Below, piece after piece: positions 1 to 7,611 of a DNA stretch of 13,628 nucleotides. Every line of letters starts with the position of its first letter. Position 1 is the stretch's first letter. A model generated the notes under the pieces. That model worked only from the letters and a program-made list of their open reading frames with translations. It searched no databases and had not been told where the DNA came from. Origin of the DNA: a bacterium (lineage in GTDB: Bacteria > JAMCPX01). Location: NCBI GenBank assembly GCA_021789095.1, contig JAJYJX010000053.1, forward strand, positions 1 through 13,628. Reading direction: 5' to 3'. The translations under genes were made by a program, and so were the position numbers.

Positions 1-1001
1 TCGATGGCGTTCAGAAGCGGCATCATGGCAGATATGTTTATGCCAAGCCCTGTAGCAGGCAGGTCGCTGCCGTATCTCTTCAAAAATCCATCATACCTTC
101 CGCCGTTTATCAGTTCCTCACCATACCCGGGAGTAAATATTTGAAAAACAATTCCTGTATGATAGTCTATACTATGCATTTCTCTTAGATCAAGAATAAC
201 CCTATTATCCAGGCCAAAGCCTTTAATTATCCTTAAAATGTCTTCTATCTGTTTAAAAAATAAATTTAATTTTGTATCATCGAATATCCTTCGCGCCCTG
301 GACATGATTTTATCCGGCTTCCCGTATAGCTCAAACAGGGCGTTAAGCGTATCTTTCTGTTTTTTGGATAATCCTTCTATGCTGTTGATACCTGTATAAT
401 CCTTTTGCATAAGCAACTCAACTATACCGGACACGTCGGACTGCGGATTGATCCGGTCAACAAGCATCCTTATAAATCCGGCATGACTCAATGATATTAC
501 AAAATCTTTCAGTCCAAGACGTTTTAGTACCTCACCTGCTATTGTAATGATCTCTGCATCAGCATCGATGCCTTTTGCATTGATCAATTCAATACCCGCC
601 TGATAGATTTCTTTTTTACCTTTGTTCCTGGAATGTTTCACAACGATACCGCTGTATGATAATTTTATCGGGGCGTGGTTTATTGCCATCTTCGAACTTA
701 CAATCCTTGCTATCTGCGGAGTGAAATCAGCGCGTAAAACCATTGTTTTCCCTGTTTCACGCTCTATGACCTTAATAAGTTCATCCTCCTCAAAGCCTGT
801 ATCCCCGTCCGTGTAAACGGGAAGGTATTCAAGCAGCGGTGTAATTATGTACCTGTACCCCCACTGCCTGAATATATTGAGTATAATATTTTCAATCTCT
901 TTTATTTTATACGATTCCGGGGGTATATAGTCTTTTACACCAAAGGGGATCTCATGCCGGTTCAACGATTGCTTATGAAATGTTTGTTGTCTATCCGGCA
1001 T
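1..1001 (-). CDS. hisZ: ATP phosphoribosyltransferase regulatory subunit HisZ (3' end cut by the window edge)
   Basis: HisZ is a catalytically dead histidyl-tRNA synthetase paralogue. It binds short-form HisG and is needed for the first step of histidine synthesis and its feedback control. I translated 333 codons by hand from ATG at 1001; the frame is open to the left edge, so the C-terminus is missing. Visible motifs are LRADFTPQIAR (residues 89-99, class II synthetase motif 2 in its HisZ form), DYHTGIVFQ (279-287) and GGRYDGF (300-306), followed by PATG. A true HisRS has RGLDYYT where this protein has HSIDYHT, so the catalytic arginine is absent; this favours HisZ over HisS. The start codon directly follows the serA stop codon (TAGATG), with GAGAAGG at 1013-1019 as a possible ribosome binding site inside serA, which suggests translational coupling. 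Family length is usually about 350-420 residues, so some tens of residues are probably outside. The family call is firm. Confidence 0.9.
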   Translation of the reverse strand, partial: MPDRQQTFHKQSLNRHEIPFGVKDYIPPESYKIKEIENIILNIFRQWGYRYIITPLLEYLPVYTDGDTGFEEDELIKVIERETGKTMVLRADFTPQIARIVSSKMAINHAPIKLSYSGIVVKHSRNKGKKEIYQAGIELINAKGIDADAEIITIAGEVLKRLGLKDFVISLSHAGFIRMLVDRINPQSDVSGIVELLMQKDYTGINSIEGLSKKQKDTLNALFELYGKPDKIMSRARRIFDDTKLNLFFKQIEDILRIIKGFGLDNRVILDLREMHSIDYHTGIVFQIFTPGYGEELINGGRYDGFLKRYGSDLPATGLGINISAMMPLLNAI

Positions 1002-2585
1002 CTATAAGACAACCTTCTCAGCGGAGATAATGTTTTCAAGCCCCCTGAGTCCATGCATGATCTCATCAGAAGGTTCATCATCTATATTCAGCAGCGCTAT
1101 AGCTTCACTACCAACAGATTCCCTGCCGAGCTCCATCCTTGCTATATTGATATTGTGTTTGCCAAGATATGTACCGAGATTGCCGATGACCCCGGGTTTA
1201 TCAATGTTCCTCAGGACAAGTATGTTACCTTCCGGTATGGCTTCTATGTAGAAATTATCTATCATCGTGATCCTTATGTGCTTTTTACCAAACACGGCTC
1301 CTGATATTTTTCTTGTTGCGTCTTTGGCTTTCAATTTGATTGTGATCAGATTTGTGAAATCTACAGGCTGTCCTGTCTTTGTTTCCACAATATTAATGCC
1401 GTTTTCTTTTGCGATAACACTTGCATTTATGTAGTTTACATCTTCACCATATATGTGCTGCAAAAAACCTTTTACACCTGCAAGCGTTACCGGCTGCGTA
1501 TTCAACTCTGTAACCTCGCCGCCGTACTCTATTGTAATTTCATCCACATGGTCTTCTTTGTAGATCTGCCCCATGAACTTACCAAGTTTCTCTGCAAGCT
1601 TTATATACGGTTCCAGGAATGGATACATCTCTACGCTTATAGACGGATAATTAACAGCATTCTTGATTGCGCCCCTTGTAAAGTAATCAATGAACTGTTT
1701 GGCAATATCGACTGACACATTTACCTGTGCCTCATGCGTTGATGCGCCAAGATGCGGTGTTCCTATTACATTGTCCAGTTTCAACAATGGATTGTCAACA
1801 GGGGGCTCAACCTCGAAGACATCAAGCGCTGCGGAAGCCACCCTGCCGGACTGCAGTGCTTCCAGCAGATCGGCCTCGTTCACGATACCGCCCCTTGCAC
1901 AATTCACTATCATAACGCCTTTCTTCATCTTCTCGAACGCTGCCTTGTTTAACATGCCCGCGGTTTCCTTGGTCTTGGGTGTATGAACAGTTATAATGTC
2001 GGCAGAGGTATATATCTCATCAAGCGAAACCTTCTTTACACCGAGGTTCAGTGCCTTTTCATCTGAAATGAACGGGTCGTACACAAGAACGTGCATTTTC
2101 AAACCCAATGCCCTGTCGGCGAGTATGGCCCCTATATTGCCAAAACCTATTATCCCGAGTGTTTTGTTGTAGAGCTCCACACCCTCAAACTTGCTCTTTT
2201 CCCATTTACCGCTTTTTAAGGACGCAGTAGCCTGGGGTATGCGTCTTGCCATTGCCATGATCATGGACAGCGTATGTTCGGCGGTTGTGGTGCTGTTACC
2301 GCCCGGTGTATTCATAACGACGATGCCTTTTTTGGTTGCAGCAGATACATCCACATTATCAACACCGATCCCTGCCCTGCCGATGATCTTTAACTTCGCG
2401 GCCTTTGCTATGATATCTTTTGTTACCTTGCTTGCACTCCTGACAACCAATCCTTCGTAATCGGGGATAAGGGATGCGAGTTCCTCTGCCGAGGTCTTTT
2501 TCCTTACATCAACATGTATGTTCGATGTCGTAAGTATCTTCAGTCCCTCGTCCGCTATACCGTCTGCAATGAGTACTTTAACCAT
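1002..2585 (-). CDS. serA: D-3-phosphoglycerate dehydrogenase, long form with ACT domain
   Basis: It oxidises 3-phosphoglycerate to 3-phosphohydroxypyruvate with NAD, the first committed step of serine synthesis. The 527 residues match the long (type I) family: a substrate-binding domain split around a Rossmann domain (NAD loop GFGNIG at 147-152), an intervening domain at roughly 320-450, and a C-terminal ACT domain from about 455 that in relatives senses serine. Catalytic residues are visible as R231 (CARGGIV), E260 (DVFEVEPP) and H278 (TPHLGAST). The ATG at 2585 has AAAAGGATC just upstream, and the N-terminus MVKVLIADGIADEGL is typical. It lies 128 bases beyond the aminotransferase and abuts hisZ without a gap. 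The larger upstream gap allows serA-hisZ to have its own promoter, but I could find only a weak candidate. The gene is intact, with no missing key residue. Confidence 0.97.
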   Translation of the reverse strand: MVKVLIADGIADEGLKILTTSNIHVDVRKKTSAEELASLIPDYEGLVVRSASKVTKDIIAKAAKLKIIGRAGIGVDNVDVSAATKKGIVVMNTPGGNSTTTAEHTLSMIMAMARRIPQATASLKSGKWEKSKFEGVELYNKTLGIIGFGNIGAILADRALGLKMHVLVYDPFISDEKALNLGVKKVSLDEIYTSADIITVHTPKTKETAGMLNKAAFEKMKKGVMIVNCARGGIVNEADLLEALQSGRVASAALDVFEVEPPVDNPLLKLDNVIGTPHLGASTHEAQVNVSVDIAKQFIDYFTRGAIKNAVNYPSISVEMYPFLEPYIKLAEKLGKFMGQIYKEDHVDEITIEYGGEVTELNTQPVTLAGVKGFLQHIYGEDVNYINASVIAKENGINIVETKTGQPVDFTNLITIKLKAKDATRKISGAVFGKKHIRITMIDNFYIEAIPEGNILVLRNIDKPGVIGNLGTYLGKHNINIARMELGRESVGSEAIALLNIDDEPSDEIMHGLRGLENIISAEKVVL

Positions 2586-2603
2586 ATTAGATCCTTTTCC
2601 AAG

Positions 2604-2632
2604 TATTTATTTTTTTAGCCCGGAAATTGCAA
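2604..2632 (-). promoter_or_regulatory. weak candidate sigma-70-type promoter for serA-hisZ
   Basis: On the minus strand TTGCAA (2632-2627) and TAAATA (2609-2604) are separated by exactly 17 bases, and the serA start lies about 18 bases further on. The hexamers match the consensus at only about four and three of six positions, and the area is A-rich, so a chance match is quite possible. It is listed because this is the only gap within the lower half of the cluster large enough for a promoter. Confidence 0.2.
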
Positions 2633-2663
2633 TAAGAAAGTTTGCTCATTCGCCCGGGATATT

Positions 2664-2689
2664 CCGCCAGCGGCGGGATCGTGCGATCC
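2664..2689. repeat. pair of adjoining inverted repeats between the aminotransferase gene and serA
   Basis: Two hairpin-forming palindromes share an edge. CCGCC-AGC-GGCGG spans 2664-2676 and GGATCG-TG-CGATCC spans 2676-2689. A direct repeat of GCCCGG occurs nearby at 2618-2623 and 2652-2657. The GC-rich palindromes contrast with the A/T-rich remainder of the gap. Neither hairpin is followed on the minus strand by a run of T, so it is not a standard rho-independent terminator. The layout resembles dispersed intergenic palindromic elements in bacterial genomes, or it could serve as an RNA-stabilising or attenuating structure. Which one applies cannot be told from a single copy. Confidence 0.55.
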
Positions 2690-2713
2690 ACCTAAGATAC
2701 ATAAGTTTTCCTA

Positions 2714-3847
2714 TCACACCAGCACTTTTTCCGCAGCACCCACACCTGCTCCGGGCTCCACCCTATAGCCGAGCTTATTCAGGACTATTTCCAGAGAGGC
2801 AAGTGCGAACAGTATATCCGATTTATCGTAATAGCCCATATGCGCTATCCTGAATATCTTGCCCTTTGCCTGATCTTGTCCGTTTGCAACCCTTATTCCG
2901 AAATCTTTTTCAAGCGAACTTATGATCTTGCCTGAATCAATACCTTCGGGAGACAGAACGGCCGTAAGAGAGTTTGACGGAGATTTCGGTGCATACAGTT
3001 TAAGACCCATGGCCTTAACACCATTTCTGGTCGCATCTGCAAGCATTGCATGGCGTTTATAGACATTCTCAAGGCCTTCCTCTTTCATCATCTTCAATGA
3101 TTCACCGAGCCCTGTAATAAGGGATATGGCAGGCGTGTAAGCTGTCTGGTTCTTGACAATGTTTTTCAGTTCCTTGCTGAAGTTGAAGTAGTACTTTGGA
3201 AGATTGGATGTTTCGGCAAACTTCCAAGCCCTGTCGCTTATGCCTATAAACGCAAGCCCCGGAGGTAGCATAAGTGCCTTCTGCGAGCCGGTAAGAAGTA
3301 TATCAATACCCCATTCATCCATTGGCAGTTCAAACACCCCGACACCCGTTATGCCGTCAACAACAACCAATGCATTACTATTGTCGTGAACTATCTTTGC
3401 AATCTCCTTTATAGGATGTACGACACCCGTGGATGTTTCTGTTGCCTGAAGGTACACAGCCTTTGTATCCGGCTGTTTTTTTAGCTCGTCTTTTATCTTT
3501 CCAGGCTCAACAGCCTGGCCCCACTCGACATTGATAACATCAGCATCAACGCCATAGGCTTTACAAATTTGCGCCCATCTTTCACCAAATTTCCCACTGT
3601 TAACAGCAATGGCTTTATCTCCCTTTGATAAAAAGTTTGTTACAGCCCCTTCCATTGCGCCCGTGCCGGACGATGCCAGTATAAGCACCTCATTTTTTGT
3701 TTTAAAAAGCCATTTGAGTCCTTCCCGTGCTTGTTCGAGCACAGGGAGAAACTCCGGTGCCCTGTGATGGATGATCGGATGCGCCATTGCAAGTAATACC
3801 CTGGGCGGCAGTTCTGTAGGCCCGGGTGTCAGCAAATATTTCTTCAT
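2714..3847 (-). CDS. class V PLP aminotransferase (alanine/serine-glyoxylate type), possible phosphoserine transaminase
   Basis: This is a fold-type I PLP enzyme of 377 residues, the usual length for the alanine-glyoxylate/serine-pyruvate aminotransferase family. Visible features are the N-terminal LLTPGPTELPP, the phosphate-binding SGTGAMEGA (60-68), the cofactor-ring aspartate D164 (VVVDGITG) and the Schiff-base lysine K190 (GSQKALMLPPG). Family members move an amino group from alanine or serine to glyoxylate or pyruvate, and some have broad specificity that includes phosphohydroxypyruvate. Position next to serA, with no serC in view, suggests that it makes phosphoserine here; that is inference. 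It begins 13 bases after korC, with AAGGAG ahead of ATG at 3847, so it is probably co-transcribed with the citric acid cycle genes. Family assignment is secure; substrate is not. Confidence 0.9.
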   Translation of the reverse strand: MKKYLLTPGPTELPPRVLLAMAHPIIHHRAPEFLPVLEQAREGLKWLFKTKNEVLILASSGTGAMEGAVTNFLSKGDKAIAVNSGKFGERWAQICKAYGVDADVINVEWGQAVEPGKIKDELKKQPDTKAVYLQATETSTGVVHPIKEIAKIVHDNSNALVVVDGITGVGVFELPMDEWGIDILLTGSQKALMLPPGLAFIGISDRAWKFAETSNLPKYYFNFSKELKNIVKNQTAYTPAISLITGLGESLKMMKEEGLENVYKRHAMLADATRNGVKAMGLKLYAPKSPSNSLTAVLSPEGIDSGKIISSLEKDFGIRVANGQDQAKGKIFRIAHMGYYDKSDILFALASLEIVLNKLGYRVEPGAGVGAAEKVLV

Positions 3848-3860
3848 ATCGAAACTCCTT

Positions 3861-4409
3861 CTATTTTATTGTCTTGGCAAGCTCAAAACCTTCAGACAGA
3901 GCCGTTTTGTTCAATTCTTCCGTACCCTTTGGCACCCGTGCCAGCACAGCTTGTTCGATAGCCTCTCTGCTGACCACATTGGTCAGCCCCACAATGGTAC
4001 CAAGAGCTATGATATTCGCTATAAAGGGCTTGCCGAGTTTGTCATGAGCGGTCATGGTAAAGGGAAGCTTGTATATTCTGCCATGCTCAAGTTTTGGAAA
4101 TTCTTTGACCGTATTTGCATCAAAGATAACGTAGGCATCGTCCCTCCTTATATCTTTCGTATAAGGACCGCATGCAACCTGAGAAAGTACAAGGACAAGG
4201 TCCGGATCCGCAACTTCCGGGTAAATGATATCACCGGTACTGATAACCACCTCGGATTTACTGATGCCACCTCTTGATTCCGGCCCGTAATACTGGGATT
4301 GGGCAGCGTTTTTACCGTCAATGAGTGCCGCCGAGGCAAGGATAACGCCTGCGAGAATAAGTCCCTGACCGCCTTCTCCGCTTAGTCTGATTTCTATATT
4401 CTTTTCCAT
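3861..4409 (-). CDS. korC: 2-oxoglutarate:ferredoxin oxidoreductase, gamma subunit
   Basis: This is the gamma subunit of the four-part enzyme that decarboxylates 2-oxoglutarate to succinyl-CoA with ferredoxin as electron acceptor, or runs in reverse. At 182 residues it has the normal family length. It opens with the glycine loop GEGGQG (11-16), followed by the conserved AQSQYYGPESRGGISKSEV stretch at about 36-54 and a DPDLVLVLS segment typical of the POR/KOR gamma domain. ATG at 4409 follows the korB stop by 9 bases and has AGGAGAAG as ribosome binding site. Subunit sequence alone would not separate 2-oxoglutarate from pyruvate or branched-chain 2-oxoacid forms; the placement beside sucCD and sdh supports 2-oxoglutarate. 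The gene appears complete. Confidence 0.92.
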   Translation of the reverse strand: MEKNIEIRLSGEGGQGLILAGVILASAALIDGKNAAQSQYYGPESRGGISKSEVVISTGDIIYPEVADPDLVLVLSQVACGPYTKDIRRDDAYVIFDANTVKEFPKLEHGRIYKLPFTMTAHDKLGKPFIANIIALGTIVGLTNVVSREAIEQAVLARVPKGTEELNKTALSEGFELAKTIK

Positions 4410-4418
4410 ACTCTTCTC

Positions 4419-5240
4419 CTATTTACTCCCCATTGCCTTTGGTATAATCGTATTGTAGTACGTATCCGTATATTCCGGCATTTCTTTCTTGACAAAAATA
4501 CCGGTTATGATCTTGCCCTGCAGCTCTTCGGGCTTTTTCTTCTGCGCTATCTGCAAGGGGATAGAGTTGTCCTTCTGCACCTGCATCATATCGTATGCTT
4601 CTTTCGGAGCGTTTTTCCTGCCGAAATAGGTAGGACATGCATCTATGATATCAACGACCGCAAAACCCTTATGCGTCATGGCCTGTTTTATAAGCTGTTC
4701 CGTCTGTGCCGTGTGGTATGACGTTGTTCTCGCAACAAATGTCGCCCCTGCTCCTTCCACAAGTCTGACGATGTCAAACGGCGGATCTATGTTGCCGTAG
4801 GTCATTGTTGATGCGTATGCCCCGATCGGAGTTGTCGGAGCGACCTGTCCGCCGGTCATACCATAAATGGAGTTGTTAAAGATAAGCAAGGTTATATCTA
4901 TGTTTCTCCGTGCTGCATGGATTAAATGGTTTCCTCCGATGGCAGAGGCATCGCCGTCTCCGCTTACCACAATAACCTTGAGTTTCGGATTGGCAAGTTT
5001 TATACCCGTTGCAAATGCCAATGCCCTTCCATGGGTGGTATGCAGGGTGTTCATGTCCAGATACCCCGGCAGCCTTGAAGCGCAACCGATACCCGATATA
5101 ACAGCTATATCGTTTTTGTCGAGTTTTAATCCTTCGATCGCCCTGAGAAGCGATTTCATCACTATGCCGTGACCGCAGCCAGGACACCATATATGCGGAA
5201 GCGTTCCTTTCCTTATGTATTTTTCATACTCGAATGCCAT
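4419..5240 (-). CDS. korB: 2-oxoglutarate:ferredoxin oxidoreductase, beta (thiamine diphosphate) subunit
   Basis: The beta subunit holds thiamine diphosphate and a [4Fe-4S] cluster and carries out the decarboxylation chemistry. The TPP/Mg motif is clear: GDGDASAIGG (94-103) ending at NNSIYGMTGGQ (122-132). Four cysteines at C19, C22 (WCPGCGHG), C53 (GIGCASR) and C202 (DACPTYFG) fit the cluster ligand spacing known in archaeal and bacterial 2-oxoacid:ferredoxin oxidoreductase beta subunits. At 273 residues it is of usual size. Its ATG at 5240 lies inside the end of korA, a 17-base overlap, with AAGGAGC as ribosome binding site within korA, so translation is probably coupled and gives matched amounts of alpha and beta. 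No key residue is missing. Confidence 0.96.
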   Translation of the reverse strand: MAFEYEKYIRKGTLPHIWCPGCGHGIVMKSLLRAIEGLKLDKNDIAVISGIGCASRLPGYLDMNTLHTTHGRALAFATGIKLANPKLKVIVVSGDGDASAIGGNHLIHAARRNIDITLLIFNNSIYGMTGGQVAPTTPIGAYASTMTYGNIDPPFDIVRLVEGAGATFVARTTSYHTAQTEQLIKQAMTHKGFAVVDIIDACPTYFGRKNAPKEAYDMMQVQKDNSIPLQIAQKKKPEELQGKIITGIFVKKEMPEYTDTYYNTIIPKAMGSK

Positions 5241-6381
5241 GTAAGAGCTCCTTTACTTTTTCTATGATTTCGTGCGGGTGGATAATCTCGATGTTGACCC
5301 TGTTGACCCCGTATACGCTTGCCTTTCCTCTTGCGCATCGTTCGACCTCAAGTATAAGCTGGCCGAGGTTGAGTTCCGGTACAACAATGAACTTGACCTT
5401 TTCTGCAAGTTTTTCGACTGCTTCCTCTTCGAACGGCCATATCGTAATGTACCTGAGCATTCCTGCCTTTATACCTTCGCTCCTGAGCACATTCACCGCA
5501 TATTTTGCAGCTCTTGATGTTGATCCATATGCAACAATGCCGATCTCCGCATCATCAAGCATGTATTCTTCATGCTTGAGCATGTTCTTCTTATACATCG
5601 CCATCTTCTGCATAATGCGGAGCAGCTCTTTTTCTATCAGCTCGCCATTATTGGTGGGAAAACCGTCTGTCCGGTGGTTCAGACCTGTAACGTGAAATCT
5701 GTAACCCGTTCCATAAGCTGCCATCGGCGGCACCAGAGGCATGGGTGTATTGGATATATCAAAAGGCTTGTACTGATCCGGCGGTACTGTCGGTTTAAGC
5801 CTGTCTATTACCTCCAATTCGCCTTTCTCCGGCAGTATAACCCGTTCACGCATGTGTGCTATGATCTCATCCAGCAGCAGGATAACAGGAACCCTGTATT
5901 TCTCGGATATATTAAACGACCGCACGGTTTCCGTCAGTATCTCAGGAACTGAATTGGGTGCAATTGCAACAACAGGATGATCTCCATGGGTGCCCCACCT
6001 TGCCTGCATCACATCGCCCTGGGACGGTCCTGTCGGAGCACCTGTGCTTGGCCCTCCTCTCATGACATTCACGAGCACACACGGGACTTCATTAAAACAG
6101 GCAAAACCGAAGTTCTCCTGCTTTAACGAAAAACCAGGACCGCTCGTTGCAGTCATGGACTTCTTTCCTGCAAGTGAAGCCCCTATAATGGCACCCATCG
6201 ATGCTATTTCGTCTTCCATCTGTATCATCACACCGCCGTACTTGGGCAGCTTCCTTGAGAGTCCTTCCGCTATCTCTGATGACGGTGTTATAGGATAACC
6301 GGCATAGAATTGAAGACCTGCATACAGTGCGCCCTCCACACAAGATTCATTTCCTGATAAAAGTAACGCCTTTTTCCCCAT
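5224..6381 (-). CDS. korA: 2-oxoglutarate:ferredoxin oxidoreductase, alpha subunit
   Basis: The alpha subunit supplies the pyrimidine side of the thiamine site and binds the 2-oxoacid. The 385-residue protein shows YPITPSSEIAE (29-39), the family signature, then SGPGFSL (80-86) and GGPSTGAPTGPSQGD (109-123). The C-terminal third (about 275-385) is the transketolase C-terminal-like domain. There is no fused gamma domain, which agrees with the separate korC. ATG at 6381 has a strong GAGGAGG nine bases after the ferredoxin gene. The order delta-alpha-beta-gamma equals that of oorDABC in Helicobacter and Campylobacter. Together with the adjacent sucCD and sdh, this favours 2-oxoglutarate over other 2-oxoacids as substrate. 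Confidence 0.95.
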   Translation of the reverse strand: MGKKALLLSGNESCVEGALYAGLQFYAGYPITPSSEIAEGLSRKLPKYGGVMIQMEDEIASMGAIIGASLAGKKSMTATSGPGFSLKQENFGFACFNEVPCVLVNVMRGGPSTGAPTGPSQGDVMQARWGTHGDHPVVAIAPNSVPEILTETVRSFNISEKYRVPVILLLDEIIAHMRERVILPEKGELEVIDRLKPTVPPDQYKPFDISNTPMPLVPPMAAYGTGYRFHVTGLNHRTDGFPTNNGELIEKELLRIMQKMAMYKKNMLKHEEYMLDDAEIGIVAYGSTSRAAKYAVNVLRSEGIKAGMLRYITIWPFEEEAVEKLAEKVKFIVVPELNLGQLILEVERCARGKASVYGVNRVNIEIIHPHEIIEKVKELLHGIRV

Positions 6382-6390
6382 TGTTCCTCC

Positions 6391-6627
6391 TCAATGTTTC
6401 TCTGGTAAATCTACATAGATCGCAAAATCAGGACAGAACAACTCGCACCTCATACATGCAGTACATTTGTCCAGATTGACCACACTTACGATGGTGTCCT
6501 TCATGGCAAGGACGTCTTCCGGGCAATAAACAACACAGATTTCACAGCCCTTACAGCGATCTTCTATAATTTTTATAGTATGTTTTTCTTTGGGTTTTTC
6601 TTCCGCTTTTTTTTGTGTTTCTGCCAT
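6391..6627 (-). CDS. korD: 2-oxoglutarate:ferredoxin oxidoreductase, delta subunit (2x[4Fe-4S] ferredoxin)
   Basis: This 78-residue protein is an eight-iron ferredoxin-type subunit. It carries electrons between the korB cluster and free ferredoxin. Two complete cluster motifs are present: C25-x2-C28-x2-C31-x3-C35-P and C55-x2-C58-x2-C61-x3-C65-P. Ahead of them is a charged leader of about 15 residues rich in Lys and Glu (MAETQKKAEEKPKEK), encoded with a run of eight A at 6607-6614. The ATG at 6627 directly follows the TAA of sucD with no spacer, and the ribosome binding site (AGGGG) lies inside the sucD tail, so the two are translationally coupled. The neighbour korA follows after 9 bases. 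The assignment as KOR delta subunit rests on position as well as on the cluster motifs. Confidence 0.93.
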   Translation of the reverse strand: MAETQKKAEEKPKEKHTIKIIEDRCKGCEICVVYCPEDVLAMKDTIVSVVNLDKCTACMRCELFCPDFAIYVDLPEKH

Positions 6628-7611
6628 TTATCTTTTCCCCTTTCGGTTATTCTTTCTCGCAGGTGATGTTTTTTTCTTCTTAACGGACTTAGACTTTTTT
6701 TTAGCTTTGCCCGCTGTACTCTTCTTAGCTCTTGCTTTCACCTTTGTCAAAAGTTCATACATGGTCTTTCCGATCTCTGCAGGACTCTTGGAAACTTTTA
6801 TACCCACCGATTCGAGCGTTTCAATCTTGTCCTGTGCCGTTGTTTTACCGCCGGTTATTATTGCACCTGCATGTCCCATCCTCTTGCCTTTAGGCGCTGT
6901 TTGACCAGCTATGAAAGCAACAACAGGCTTTTTAACATACTTCTTTATGTACCGGGCAGCATCATCCTCTGCAGTACCGCCAATCTCTCCTATCATGATA
7001 ATTGCTTCTGTTTTGGGATCGTTATTGAATGCTTCAAGTGCATCAATGAAGTTTGTCCCTATGATAGGATCACCGCCGATGCCAATTGCCGTGGATTGAC
7101 CAAGTCCCAGAACGGTAAGCTGATAAACCGCTTCGTAGGTCAGTGTTCCGCTCCTTGATATAATACCTACCTTCCCGGGGTTGTGTATCTTGGCCGGCAT
7201 AATGCCAAGTTTTGCTTCACCCGGGGTAATAATACCGGGGCAATTGGGACCGATAAGCCTTGTTTTCTTGCCTTTAAGATATGCGGAAACTTTGAGCATA
7301 TCAAGTGTGGGGATTCCCTCTGTGATACAGACAACAAGCTCGATACCTGCATCCACAGCCTCCATTATCGCGTCTGCCGCAAATGGGGGAGGAACAAAGA
7401 TCATAGATGCATTCGCACCAGTAGAAGAAACAGCATCTTTTACCGTATTAAACACCGGTATGCCTTCAACATTGGTCCCGCCCTTTCCCGGAGTCACACC
7501 GCCGACAATCTTGGTCCCGTAATCCCGGCACTGCAATGTATGGAACATGCCGTCTTTCCCGGTTATACCCTGTACCAGTACCTTTGTATTCTTATTTACA
7601 AATATACTCAT
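6628..7611 (-). CDS. sucD: succinyl-CoA synthetase alpha subunit with a lysine-rich C-terminal tail
   Basis: With SucC it interconverts succinyl-CoA and succinate while making or using ATP (or GTP). The N-terminal CoA-binding Rossmann domain shows [15 protein letters not shown] (13-27). The catalytic phospho-histidine is H247 in [10 protein letters not shown]. The normal domain ends near residue 290 ([10 protein letters not shown]), the usual full length of SucD (about 288-292). This protein continues for roughly 37 more residues, of which 19 are Lys or Arg, with almost no hydrophobic residues and no motif that I recognise. The tail is in frame up to TAA at 6630-6628, which touches the korD start. 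ATG at 7611 overlaps the sucC stop (ATGA), so sucC and sucD are translationally coupled. The enzyme call is firm; the role of the tail is unknown. Confidence 0.96.
   Translation of the reverse strand: MSIFVNKNTKVLVQGITGKDGMFHTLQCRDYGTKIVGGVTPGKGGTNVEGIPVFNTVKDAVSSTGANASMIFVPPPFAADAIMEAVDAGIELVVCITEGIPTLDMLKVSAYLKGKKTRLIGPNCPGIITPGEAKLGIMPAKIHNPGKVGIISRSGTLTYEAVYQLTVLGLGQSTAIGIGGDPIIGTNFIDALEAFNNDPKTEAIIMIGEIGGTAEDDAARYIKKYVKKPVVAFIAGQTAPKGKRMGHAGAIITGGKTTAQDKIETLESVGIKVSKSPAEIGKTMYELLTKVKARAKKSTAGKAKKKSKSVKKKKTSPARKNNRKGKR

Noticed and set aside
622-816. Plus-strand 64-codon open frame near the left end
   Set aside because: It lies fully inside hisZ on the other strand, which has clear HisZ motifs.
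2664-2689. Rho-independent terminator after the aminotransferase gene
   Set aside because: Hairpins are present but no T run follows on the transcribed strand; the nearby T run at 2610-2616 is an A run in the minus-strand transcript.
3771-4277. Plus-strand open frame of 168 codons opposite the aminotransferase and korC
   Set aside because: It crosses a gene boundary on the opposite strand, has no motif and covers genes with intact catalytic residues.
4876-5190. Minus-strand 104-codon frame within korB
   Set aside because: It overlaps korB in another frame; korB holds the TPP and cysteine motifs, while this frame is basic and has none.
6628-6741. Separate histone-like or DNA-binding gene at the end of sucD
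   Set aside because: The lysine-rich stretch is in frame with sucD, with no stop codon between; no own start with ribosome binding site is evident.
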